64,000 nt of DNA from an uncultured Burkholderiaceae bacterium (GTDB lineage Bacteria > Pseudomonadota > Gammaproteobacteria > Burkholderiales > Burkholderiaceae_B). A program made the translations under genes and the position numbers. Below are positions 37,100-45,422 of this stretch, one piece after another; within the stretch, counting starts at the first letter, position 1; each line of letters opens with the position of its first letter. The notes beneath the pieces are model-generated. The model had not been told where the DNA came from and did no database searches. It worked only from the letters and a program-made list of their open reading frames with translations. Where the stretch lies: positions 248,001-312,000 of the forward strand of contig CAKSZL010000001.1 in the NCBI GenBank assembly GCA_934525625.1, given 5' to 3'.

Positions 37100-38062
37100 A
37101 TGCCTATCCATGATTCCAGCGCAACGACAACCGCCGCCGTCGTCCAGGCCGCCCCCGTCGTCTTCGATACCGAGCGCAGCCTGGAGAAAGTCCGCGACCT
37201 GGCCGCCGACGCAGCCCGCCGCGGTGCCAGCATCGTCGTATTCCCGGAAGCTTTCATAGGCGGCTATCCCAAAGGCTCCACCTTTGGCTCAGTCGTCGGC
37301 ACCCGCAGCATGGACGGCCGCGAAGAATATCGCCGCTACTGGGCCAACGCTATAGATGTGCCTGGTCCGGCCACACTGACACTCGGCGACGTCGCCCGCG
37401 AAAACGGCATCTATCTCGTCATCGGCGTCATAGAGCGCGACGGCGGCACTCTGTATTGCTGCGTGCTGCATTTCTCACCGCAGGGCGAGTTGCTGGGCAA
37501 GCACAGAAAACTGATGCCCACCGGCTGCGAACGGCTGATCTGGGGATTCGGCGACGGCTCGACCATGCCCGTCTTCGACACGCCATATGGCCGCCTGGGC
37601 TCGGTTGTATGCTGGGAAAACTACATGCCGCTTCTGCGTATGGCCATGTATGCCAAGAACATTCAGATCTGGTGCGCACCCACAGCCGATCAGCGCGACA
37701 CCTGGATATCCTCCATGCAGCACATCGCCTTCGAAGGCCGGTGCTTCGTGCTGTCCTGCAACCAGTACACGCTGCGCAGCGACTTCCCCGACGATTTTCC
37801 CTGCACGCTGGGCGATGCTCCCGATACCGTGATTTCGCGCGGCGGCAGTTGTATCGTCAACCCCTTTGGCGAGATTATCGCCGGCCCCGACTTCGAGAAA
37901 GAAACCATACTGACGGCCGAAATCGACCTGAATCAGGTCGCATGCGGCAAATTCGATTTCGACGTCGTCGGCCACTACGCCCGGCCCGATGTATTCCAGT
38001 TACTCGTCAACGAGCGCAAGCAGACACCCGTCAGTACGATCACGGATGGGCCAGCGCCCTGA
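37100..38062 (+). CDS. nitrilase family carbon-nitrogen hydrolase
   Basis: This 320-residue hydrolase has the full nitrilase triad: Glu50 in FPEAFIGGYP, Lys137 in HRKLMPT and Cys171 in VVCWENYMPL, the last being the sequence typical of true nitrilases (CWENY). The length also fits nitrilases rather than ureidopropionases. It turns nitriles, or less often amides, into carboxylates and ammonia. The gene is expressed divergently from the IclR regulator and lies between the two N-heterocycle gene sets. It may convert a cyano-substituted precursor, for example a cyanopyridine, or an amide intermediate. Confidence 0.88.
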   Translation: MPIHDSSATTTAAVVQAAPVVFDTERSLEKVRDLAADAARRGASIVVFPEAFIGGYPKGSTFGSVVGTRSMDGREEYRRYWANAIDVPGPATLTLGDVARENGIYLVIGVIERDGGTLYCCVLHFSPQGELLGKHRKLMPTGCERLIWGFGDGSTMPVFDTPYGRLGSVVCWENYMPLLRMAMYAKNIQIWCAPTADQRDTWISSMQHIAFEGRCFVLSCNQYTLRSDFPDDFPCTLGDAPDTVISRGGSCIVNPFGEIIAGPDFEKETILTAEIDLNQVACGKFDFDVVGHYARPDVFQLLVNERKQTPVSTITDGPAP

Positions 38063-38155
38063 CGACGGCGGGGCAGGCGCACAGCGGAACTGTCAGGTCT
38101 CTGGAGGTCTTGTCTTTGACATTGCATTTTCAGCACCAAGCCATCACAATTTTGC

Positions 38156-39079
38156 ATGAGCTTCGACAGAAAAGAACTGGCCGCTTTCCTGGCCGTGGTT
38201 CGGCTGGGCAGCATAGGGGGCGCCGCCGCCACGCTGTCCATGACCCAGCCGGCCATCAGCCGCATCCTGCATCGCCTGGAAGACCGCCTGGGTGCGCGGC
38301 TGTTCGTGCGCCATTCGGCCGGCATGGAACTGAACGCCTTCGGGCGGGCCCTGCTGCCCCACGCCGAATTGCTGGAAGCCGAAGCGCGGCGCGTGCACGA
38401 GGAAATCGAACTGCTCAAGGGCTCGGCTACCGGCCTGGTACGGGTAGGCACCGTACCCAGCGTCGCCTCGCAAGTGCTGCCGCAAGCCATACAACGCACG
38501 CTGCGGCAGTCGCCCAATCTGCATATTCACGTCATCGAAAGTACCGGCAACCAGTTGCTGGCCTCGCTGCTACGCCGCGAAATCGACTTCGCCATCGTCG
38601 GCCTATGGCGCGAACCGCTGGACGCGGGCGTCACCGCCACGCCGCTGTTCCACGACGAAGTCTGCATTCTGGGCCGCTGGGATCACCCGCTGATGCGCAA
38701 GCCCCAACCCCAGCTTGCCGACCTGCTGGCCTACCCCTGGGCCATCCCCGAGAAGGGCAACGTGCTCTGGAGCGAACTGAACGCCACGTTCATGCGCGCC
38801 GGGCTGGAGCCCCCCGTGGCGGCCATCACCGCCAACTCCATCCACACCTTGAAAGCCCTGGTCGCCACCACCGATTTCCTGAGCATGATGGCGCGCGAGT
38901 CCTTCCAGCTGGAACAGCAAAACGGCCTGCTGCGCCCCGTTCCGATGGAAGCCACCCGCTGGACGCGCCAACTGGCGCTGCTGCACCGCGCCCGGGGCAG
39001 GCTGCTGCCTGCGGCTAGTTTGTTGTTGGAGGAAATACGCAAGGCGGCCGGCGCGGTCAGGCCTACCTCATCCGCCTAA
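38156..39079 (+). CDS. LysR family transcriptional regulator
   Basis: A 307-residue LysR protein of the GbpR/CbbR-like branch, with the winged helix at residues 1-62 (GGAAATLSMTQPAISRILHR) and an effector domain with SVASQVLPQAIQRTLRQSP near 105. It lies 93 bases after the nitrilase gene on the same strand and could be co-transcribed with it. It converges on the leftward HD-like gene with a 13-base gap. Its target is not clear from the sequence; both catabolic sets are near. Confidence 0.85.
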   Translation: MSFDRKELAAFLAVVRLGSIGGAAATLSMTQPAISRILHRLEDRLGARLFVRHSAGMELNAFGRALLPHAELLEAEARRVHEEIELLKGSATGLVRVGTVPSVASQVLPQAIQRTLRQSPNLHIHVIESTGNQLLASLLRREIDFAIVGLWREPLDAGVTATPLFHDEVCILGRWDHPLMRKPQPQLADLLAYPWAIPEKGNVLWSELNATFMRAGLEPPVAAITANSIHTLKALVATTDFLSMMARESFQLEQQNGLLRPVPMEATRWTRQLALLHRARGRLLPAASLLLEEIRKAAGAVRPTSSA

Positions 39080-39092
39080 ACGCGAACGCGCG

Positions 39093-39761
39093 CTACAAAC
39101 CCAATAGCATCCGCTTACTGCCCGCGATGCGGCGGCGCTCTTTCATGTCGAAACCGGCGACGTCGTTGCGCCCCTCCACTGCCGCGATGGCTTCGCGATA
39201 GATGCCCAGCGCCTGTTCCCTGGCCACCGAGGGGCGAATGCGCGTCAACATCCAATCCAGCTTTTCATAGACGCGCGCCTTGCTCAACTTGCCGCTGGCC
39301 GCCCATTCGTAAGCCAGCCAATCCAACGTCACGAACCAGGAAAGCGAGTCGGCCGCCTGGAGAATGTCTTCCTCGTCGTTGCCGCCGATCTCATGGCGCA
39401 GCACCAGCTGGCGCACGCGCCGGATGAAGGGCTCGGGCACGCCGGGCTGCTTGCGCAGCCAATCTTCCACGAAATCGGCGGATCGCATGGAGTGGGCAAA
39501 CAGGTAGTCTGGATCGTCGAAAGGCGCATCCGGGGTACCGGACGGCCCGCCGGGAAAGAAACGCTCGGCATCATGCACCAGTGCGGCAAACCTCAGTTCT
39601 TCCGAGGCCGTCGGCACAAGGCGTATGGCCCACTCCCGTGTGGAGAGCAGGTGTTCAAGCTGATAAAAGCCGTCCAGCCAATCCATGGCGGCGTGCTCCA
39701 AGGGAGTGAAACTGGAGTCGGCATAACGGCCGTGCAGCCGCGCTTCTAGGGATGGTGTCAT
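39093..39761 (-). CDS. HD-domain-like protein
   Basis: This is a 222-residue helical protein without signal peptide. VHDAERFF near residue 63, FAHSMRSADF near 88 and LRHEIGG near 122 resemble an HD metal-phosphohydrolase pattern (H, HD, H, D), but I cannot name the family. It is the last gene of the operon running from 51 kb, 66 bases after the molybdenum subunit gene. Such proteins hydrolyse phosphoesters or nucleotides. With a phosphotransferase pair in the same operon, a dephosphorylating role on the activated intermediate is worth considering, though this is inference. Confidence 0.65.
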   Translation of the reverse strand: MTPSLEARLHGRYADSSFTPLEHAAMDWLDGFYQLEHLLSTREWAIRLVPTASEELRFAALVHDAERFFPGGPSGTPDAPFDDPDYLFAHSMRSADFVEDWLRKQPGVPEPFIRRVRQLVLRHEIGGNDEEDILQAADSLSWFVTLDWLAYEWAASGKLSKARVYEKLDWMLTRIRPSVAREQALGIYREAIAAVEGRNDVAGFDMKERRRIAGSKRMLLGL

Positions 39762-39827
39762 GAGTGAATCCTTGCAAAAAAGGCCCGCGCCCGCCGCCTC
39801 CGTCGCCGTGGCGGCCCGGCTTATCGT

Positions 39828-42248
39828 TCATTCGTATTGCGGCGTGCGCATAGCCCGCCAAACCGCCTCGGGCGTAATGGGTAGCGCGGAGATCTCGACC
39901 TGGAACTCGGCCAGCGCATCGCAAATGGCATTGGCCACCGCGGCGGCGGGCGGTATGGTGCCGGCTTCGCCGGCGCCGCGCACACCGAAAGGCGTTACCG
40001 GAGACGGAATCTCGGTGTGGAGCAATTCGATGGGCGGCGCGTCAGCCGCCGTCAGCGCAAAATAATCCATCATGGTGCCATTCAGCAATTGGCCGGTTTG
40101 CGGGTCGTATTTCAGCTCTTCGCTCAGCGCGGCGCCCAGGCCCTGCATCAACCCGCCACGTACCTGGCCTTCCACCAGCAAAGGGTTGACCACGGTGCCG
40201 CAGTCGTGAACGATGAGGAAACGCTCGATTTCGTACTCTCCCGTCATCGGGTCGACCGCTATGCGAGCTGCCGCCGCGCCGAACGAAAAAGCGGCCTCGG
40301 GCGGCTCGTAGTGAGCCGTCGCGTCCAGCCCGGGCGTCTCTTCGGCGGGTATGCCCTGCCCCACAATGGCCCGGGTGAAAACCTGCTTCAGGGGTATGCT
40401 TCTTCCCGCCGCCTCGCGATGGCGCACCTCTCGTCCATGAACCTCCAGTTCGTCCACGGAGCATTCCAAAGCGCCAGCGGCAATGCGCAGCACCTTGCCG
40501 CGAAAAACTTCTCCCGCTTCCTTGATGGCGCCGGCCGAGGCGATCATGGTGCGCGATGCGAACGCTCCTGTGTTCAGCGGCGAAGACGCCGTGTCGCCGG
40601 CATGCACGCGGATGATGCCGATGTCCATACCCAGCACGTCCGCACACACCTGGGCCATTGCCGTCTCGGCACTCTGCCCTATCGACGACACGCCGGTATA
40701 TAGATCGATGAAACCCGAGCGATTGGCGCGCAGGGTCAGGCTTTCATGTGCGCCGAACTGCGAGCCCCGCTTCATCAGAAAACGGGCGCTGGCATAGCCG
40801 GTCCGTTCGATGAACGACGAAAACCCTATGCCTATGCGCCGTCCATCCTGGCGCACTCTTGCCTTATCGGCCCTATGCGCCTGATAGCCTATGGCATCCA
40901 CCGCCATCATCAAGCTGCGCGGATAATCGCCGCTGTCGTAAACCGCCCCGGAAGGCGTCGTCCAGGGCAAGTCATGGGGCTGCAACATGTTCTTCAAGCG
41001 CAGCGCCACCGGGTCCATGCCCAGCTTACGCGCGAGGCGATCCACCAGAATCTCGCGGGCAAAATTGACCTCGGGCTGGCCGTAACCGCGATAAGCGCCT
41101 ACGGGTGTCTTGTTGGTCAAGGCCACGCGCCGCCGCACATACGCATCCCGAACCTTGTAGGGGCCGACGAAGGTGACGCTGGAAAGCTGCGAAGACCCGA
41201 ACGAGGAGTTCCAGCCACCCAAGTCGGTCACGTAATCGTCCTTGACCGCCACAATGGTGCCATCGCGCGTGGCGCCTATCTGATAATCGTGCAGAGACTC
41301 CCTGCCATGCGTGGCGGAGCGGAAGTGCTCCAGCCTGTCTTCTATCCATTTCACCGGCTGGCGTGTGGCCATCGCATGCAACGCAGCCAGGATGTCCTCG
41401 GGGTAGACGCCCAGCTTCATGCCGAAGCCGCCCCCCACGTCCGACGCGCTGACGTCGATACAGCTTTCCTCCAGCCTGAGAATATCGGCCAGTTGCTTAC
41501 GCACCAGGTGCGGCGTCTGCGTGGACATGCGAACCGTCAGCTTGCGCGCACCAGGGCGCCAGCTAGCCAATATGCCACGCGTCTCCATGGGCAGCGGCGT
41601 CACGCGGTTGACACGGAAACGGTCCTGCACGACGACCTCGGCCTGCGCCAGCCTGCCGTCCGCGTCGCCAGCCTGATCGACGTTTGCCGCCAGTATGTTG
41701 GTAGGCAGCACATCGGGATGCAGCGGCATGGCCTCCGGCTCTATGGCCAGGGCCGTATCCGTGATGCACGGCAACGGCTCGTATTCGATGTGTATTAGCT
41801 CTATGGCGTCTTCGGCAATCGCCCGGGTCTGCGCCGCCACGCTGACCACCGGCTGGCCTTCGTGCAGTGCACGGCCCTGGGCAAGCGCATAGTAGGGCAA
41901 GGCGGGAGCGCCGGGCACGGGGCGCAAGATCGTCAACGGCTCACTGTCGCGCCTGACGTCTTCGGGGCACAGAATATGCTTGACGCCGGGCAAGCGCAAC
42001 GCCTCGGACACGTCGATGGACACTACCTTGGCGTGCGGAAAAGGGCACCGCGCCACAGCCATTTCCAGCATCCGGCTAGGCTGGTCGTCATCGACGTAGC
42101 AGCCATCGCCGCGTAGCAGGCGCAGATCTTCCACACGCAGGATCACCTGGCCGATATGGGGGGATTTTTCCTGTTCGATACCTGGCGGTTGTTCCGTGGG
42201 CGCCCGCTCGGTTTCCACCTGCGCCTTTATTCCAATTTGATCCAGCAT
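39828..42248 (-). CDS. molybdenum hydroxylase, large molybdopterin-binding subunit (xanthine dehydrogenase family)
   Basis: The 806-residue protein is the catalytic subunit of a xanthine-dehydrogenase-type hydroxylase, which adds water-derived oxygen to an electron-poor ring carbon. The first 40 residues are a polar extension. The domain begins at RVEDLRLLRGDGCYVDD. Moco-binding features are seen: SASDVGGGFGMK near 268, GAYRGYGQPE near 382 and the catalytic base Glu near 761 in GVRGAGEAGT. The AYRGYGQPE loop lacks the CO-dehydrogenase Cys, so this is not a CO dehydrogenase. GGAGAC precedes the ATG. It is encoded last of four subunits (FAD, SRPBCC, 2Fe-2S, Mo), an order reported for 3-hydroxypyridine dehydrogenase. 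Confidence 0.92.
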   Translation of the reverse strand: MLDQIGIKAQVETERAPTEQPPGIEQEKSPHIGQVILRVEDLRLLRGDGCYVDDDQPSRMLEMAVARCPFPHAKVVSIDVSEALRLPGVKHILCPEDVRRDSEPLTILRPVPGAPALPYYALAQGRALHEGQPVVSVAAQTRAIAEDAIELIHIEYEPLPCITDTALAIEPEAMPLHPDVLPTNILAANVDQAGDADGRLAQAEVVVQDRFRVNRVTPLPMETRGILASWRPGARKLTVRMSTQTPHLVRKQLADILRLEESCIDVSASDVGGGFGMKLGVYPEDILAALHAMATRQPVKWIEDRLEHFRSATHGRESLHDYQIGATRDGTIVAVKDDYVTDLGGWNSSFGSSQLSSVTFVGPYKVRDAYVRRRVALTNKTPVGAYRGYGQPEVNFAREILVDRLARKLGMDPVALRLKNMLQPHDLPWTTPSGAVYDSGDYPRSLMMAVDAIGYQAHRADKARVRQDGRRIGIGFSSFIERTGYASARFLMKRGSQFGAHESLTLRANRSGFIDLYTGVSSIGQSAETAMAQVCADVLGMDIGIIRVHAGDTASSPLNTGAFASRTMIASAGAIKEAGEVFRGKVLRIAAGALECSVDELEVHGREVRHREAAGRSIPLKQVFTRAIVGQGIPAEETPGLDATAHYEPPEAAFSFGAAAARIAVDPMTGEYEIERFLIVHDCGTVVNPLLVEGQVRGGLMQGLGAALSEELKYDPQTGQLLNGTMMDYFALTAADAPPIELLHTEIPSPVTPFGVRGAGEAGTIPPAAAVANAICDALAEFQVEISALPITPEAVWRAMRTPQYE

Positions 42249-42256
42249 GCCGTCTC

Positions 42257-42754
42257 CTATGCCTCGTCGGCGATCTGATCGCCCAGATACTGGGCAATGG
42301 CGCGCACCGGCCCCTCATAGCCAGTGCAACGGCACAGCACACCGCTCATTTCGTCGCGCAGTTGGGCAAGGGTATAGCGTTTTCCGCTGGACTTCAGATG
42401 CGTGGCCAGCATCAGGAAACCCGGCGTACAGAACCCGCACTGCAGGCCGTGATGCTCACGGAATGCGCGCTGCAAATCGTTGAGCGAACCGTCCGCGTGC
42501 GCCAGCGATTCCACCGTACGGATCTCGCATTGATCCAGTTGCACCGCCAACATCAAGCACGATTTCACGGCCTCTCCGTCAACCAGCACCGTGCACATGC
42601 CGCAAACCCCTTGTTCGCATCCGATGTGCACGCCGGTCAGGCCGCACTGCTTTCTGAGGAAATCGGCGGCATGCATGCGCACAGGTATGGTTTCGGACAC
42701 CTCGTCGCCGTTGATGCGCGCCTGTATTTCCATTGCGTTCGACACGTTGGCCAT
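42257..42754 (-). CDS. molybdenum hydroxylase, [2Fe-2S] subunit
   Basis: This 165-residue electron-transfer subunit has both iron-sulfur sites: the plant-type cluster with Cys46, Cys51, Cys54 and Cys66 (CEQGVCGMC) and the helical cluster with Cys106, Cys109, Cys141 and Cys143 (CGFCTPG, CRCTGYEG). It passes electrons from molybdenum to FAD. The gene is eight bases upstream of the large-subunit gene and three bases after the SRPBCC gene. AGGGG precedes the ATG. Confidence 0.94.
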   Translation of the reverse strand: MANVSNAMEIQARINGDEVSETIPVRMHAADFLRKQCGLTGVHIGCEQGVCGMCTVLVDGEAVKSCLMLAVQLDQCEIRTVESLAHADGSLNDLQRAFREHHGLQCGFCTPGFLMLATHLKSSGKRYTLAQLRDEMSGVLCRCTGYEGPVRAIAQYLGDQIADEA

Positions 42755-42757
42755 GAA

Positions 42758-43417
42758 TCACCCCTGGCTGACGACGTGATATAGAACGAATAAGGACACG
42801 ATGAACGTCGCTACGCTGAACGAAGCAGCCACCTTGCTCCATGGATCGTCGAAAGGCCTGGGCGGCGGCGCGTATCCTTGCGCAGCCGCTGCGACAGGTG
42901 CAGCCATGGGGGTAGCCGCCACGGGCCGAGCCGCCGGCGCGGGCGCCGCAGCCGCTTCCTGGCCGATCCGGCCGCCCGCCAGCACGGTGGCCAGGTTCGC
43001 GGCGAATTCCGCCGTCAGCTTCTCCGCCTGCTTGGCGATGACACGCTGGCCCACGCTGCCCAGCGCCCCGGCCAGCGCGGCCTCTCCTTCCACCGTGACG
43101 TGCGTTTGCCCGCCCTGGCCATGCAGCATGACGGTATTGGTAGCCCGGAAGTTTCCCACCGCGCCGCGCGTCGCCTTGCCTATCAGCGTGAACTGTATGG
43201 AGCTCGGCTCCGTACGCTCGGTAATACGCACGCTGGTGTCGAAACTGGCGGAAAGCGGCCCCACCTTCTGCGTCATGCGCACGGACAACTGGTCGGAATC
43301 GATGATCTGAATGTTATCGATACCGGGCATGCATCTGGCCACGTCCTCGGGCCGCTGGAAGAAGCTCCAGACCTTTTGCACCTCTTCGGCAACGGTGAAT
43401 TCCTGCTTGAATTTCAT
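42758..43417 (-). CDS. SRPBCC (CoxG-like) subunit of the molybdenum hydroxylase, membrane-anchored
   Basis: The 219-residue protein has a CoxG-like SRPBCC domain at residues 1-150 (KVWSFFQRPEDVARCMPGID near 20), an Ala/Pro-rich linker and one C-terminal hydrophobic helix (VATFIVSLFVLYHVV) that would tether it to the inner membrane. CoxG proteins recruit CO dehydrogenase to the membrane. In the Ensifer 3-hydroxypyridine enzyme a separate SRPBCC component was reported as part of the complex. It lies between the FAD and 2Fe-2S subunit genes with gaps of 21 and 3 bases. Confidence 0.9.
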   Translation of the reverse strand: MKFKQEFTVAEEVQKVWSFFQRPEDVARCMPGIDNIQIIDSDQLSVRMTQKVGPLSASFDTSVRITERTEPSSIQFTLIGKATRGAVGNFRATNTVMLHGQGGQTHVTVEGEAALAGALGSVGQRVIAKQAEKLTAEFAANLATVLAGGRIGQEAAAAPAPAARPVAATPMAAPVAAAAQGYAPPPRPFDDPWSKVAASFSVATFIVSLFVLYHVVSQG

Positions 43418-43438
43418 GAACGGCTCTTACGGTGGAAT

Positions 43439-44326
43439 TTAATGGGCCGGCGCCTTGACGGCGGCACCCAAGGCCTCCTGCCGGAGGTCGGCAAGCGTAC
43501 GGCGGACGTAGGCGTGGATGAGGTGGCGGCGGTATTCGCGGGAAGCGCGGATGTCGTCCGGCGGATCGGCCTGCGCCGCGGCCAGCGCGGCCGCCTCGGC
43601 AATGTCCTCGTCGCTCATGCGCGTGCCGTCCAGCCTTGCCATGGCATCCGTGGCCAGCATGGGTGCGTCGTTTACCCCACCCATACCCAGACGAACGCCC
43701 CGCCAATTACCTTCATCATCCACCTCGCCCACAACCGCCACCGATACGACGGCGAAGTCGTTATGGCGGCGGTTCATTTCGCGGAACGCGAAGAACGGCG
43801 GGTGCGGGGGATAAGCAATGGATACAAGCATCTCATTAGCTTCCAGCACCGTGGCGTACGACCCTTCGTAGAATTGCTCCATTGGAATCTCGCGCTCGCC
43901 ACGTACGCTGACAGCCCTTACCCGCGCCCCCAGCGTCAAAGCCGCCAATGGCATCTCTCCCGTGGGGTCGCCCTGTACCAGACTTCCGCCGACAGTACCG
44001 CGATGCCGCACCTGCCTATCCCCTACATACAGAATCATCTTCGCCAATAGCGGCAAGCGCTGCGCAATGACGTTCGCATGCTCTATCGTGACGTACCTGA
44101 CACGGGCGCCCAGCACCGTCTCTCTGCCTTTGGTCTCGATGGCATCCAGGTCCGGAATCCGATTGACGTCTATCAGCGCGGACGGCCGCCACAGCCGCAT
44201 GTTCAACATGGGGATCAAGCTTTGCCCGCCGGAAAGAATACGTGCATTGCCGTCGTACTCGTCCAGCAGGCGAACGGCTTCTTCCACCGAGACGGCGCGG
44301 TGATAGATGAAGTCGGGAGCCTTCAT
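43439..44326 (-). CDS. molybdenum hydroxylase, FAD-binding subunit
   Basis: The 295-residue protein is the CoxM-type flavin subunit: ARILSGGQSLIPMLNMRLWR near 30 is the first FAD loop, and RHRGTVGGSLVQGDPTGEMP near 107 the second. The C-terminal domain is the CO-dehydrogenase flavoprotein type. It passes electrons from the iron-sulfur subunit to the final acceptor. It starts four bases after the ATP-grasp gene stop and leads the four hydroxylase genes. Confidence 0.93.
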   Translation of the reverse strand: MKAPDFIYHRAVSVEEAVRLLDEYDGNARILSGGQSLIPMLNMRLWRPSALIDVNRIPDLDAIETKGRETVLGARVRYVTIEHANVIAQRLPLLAKMILYVGDRQVRHRGTVGGSLVQGDPTGEMPLAALTLGARVRAVSVRGEREIPMEQFYEGSYATVLEANEMLVSIAYPPHPPFFAFREMNRRHNDFAVVSVAVVGEVDDEGNWRGVRLGMGGVNDAPMLATDAMARLDGTRMSDEDIAEAAALAAAQADPPDDIRASREYRRHLIHAYVRRTLADLRQEALGAAVKAPAH

Positions 44327-44330
44327 CGCC

Positions 44331-45422
44331 TTACTCTCCGCCCGACTGAACCAAACTCTGGCCGCCAGTCATGCGTTTGAGCACGTAGTCCACCGGCGAC
44401 TTGACCCGGGTAATGGGTTGGACCGGCTTGGCGCTCCAGACTGTCTCGGGACGCACCTGCAGCACATGCAGACGTAGCTTATCGTCCACCGCCCATTCAA
44501 TATCCTGCGGCGCCCCTCTGTCCTTCTCGACCTGCTTGGCGAACCGGGCCAATTCGACCACCGTCTCGTCCGGCAGGCAGATGGCGTCCTGCCGCTCGGG
44601 CTCAACTTCGCAGAAGCCCACTTCCCCGGTCTGAAGGTCGAAGCGATACTCGTGTGTCTGCGTATGCGGCGAACGCTTGAGCACCTGCAGCGTGACTTTA
44701 TCCACCTTGAACTGGGTGGGCGTAACATCGCCCTTGACCACGCCTTCACCCAGGCCCCAGCACGATTCAATGACGATTTTGGAACGATCGCCCGTAATGG
44801 GATCAAGCGTGAACATGACGCCTGCAGAACGCGCCTGCACCATCTGTTGGATACCCACGCAAATGGCAAAGTCGGACAAGGCGGCCACTTGCTGGCCTTC
44901 GTGGCGGTACGTCAATACGGTATCGCTGAACATGCCGGCCCAACACTGGCGGGTATAACGCAGCAGGTCGTCCAGGCCCGTTATCCACAAGTAGGTTTCG
45001 TACTGTCCGGCAAAGCTGGCACCCGCCAGATCCTCCGATTCGCCACTGGAGCGCACGGCCACAGGCACATCGACAAGGCCCGTACGCTCTTCCAGCCTGC
45101 GATAGGCCCTTTCGATATCATCCAGCAAAGCCTGGGGCATCGGCGCCTCCATGATGCGCGCCACCAGCGCGGCGGTTTCGGCCTTCAGCTTCGCCGGCTC
45201 CACTTCGGTGGCCACCTTGCGCACACGCCGAATCTCATCTCCAAGGCCGGCGGAGCTCACGAAAGCACGGAAGGCATGCGTGGTAATGCCGAAGCCGGGC
45301 GGAACGGCATAGCCCGCCGCGGTCGAAGTGGCCAAGCTGGAGAATTTTCCGCCCAAGGCCGGGTTTTCCTTCGCCCGAGGGTCGTCCAGCCAAAGAATAT
45401 TGGGTGCTGCATCTAACATCAA
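44331..45422 (-). CDS. PEP-synthase N-terminal-like ATP-binding protein (phenylphosphate-synthase beta-like)
   Basis: The 363-residue protein matches the PEP/pyruvate-binding ATP-grasp half of PEP synthase: NPALGGKFSSLATSTAAGY opens the domain, VRSSGESEDLAGASFAGQYE near 130 is the nucleotide-binding region, and QDIEWAVDDKLRLHVLQVRP near 320 closes it. In phenylphosphate synthase of Thauera aromatica the 40-kDa subunit has this layout and phosphorylates a His on its larger partner. The ATG overlaps the stop of the partner gene (45419-47257) as ATGA. No C-terminal PEP/pyruvate barrel is encoded here, so the pair is not a housekeeping PEP synthase. Confidence 0.87.
   Translation of the reverse strand: MMLDAAPNILWLDDPRAKENPALGGKFSSLATSTAAGYAVPPGFGITTHAFRAFVSSAGLGDEIRRVRKVATEVEPAKLKAETAALVARIMEAPMPQALLDDIERAYRRLEERTGLVDVPVAVRSSGESEDLAGASFAGQYETYLWITGLDDLLRYTRQCWAGMFSDTVLTYRHEGQQVAALSDFAICVGIQQMVQARSAGVMFTLDPITGDRSKIVIESCWGLGEGVVKGDVTPTQFKVDKVTLQVLKRSPHTQTHEYRFDLQTGEVGFCEVEPERQDAICLPDETVVELARFAKQVEKDRGAPQDIEWAVDDKLRLHVLQVRPETVWSAKPVQPITRVKSPVDYVLKRMTGGQSLVQSGGE

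Noticed and set aside
39828..44326. Aerobic CO dehydrogenase (coxMSL with coxG)
   Set aside because: The large subunit lacks the Cys-containing active-site loop of CO dehydrogenase, and the operon context (phosphotransferase pair, ring-pathway genes) fits a heterocycle hydroxylase better.
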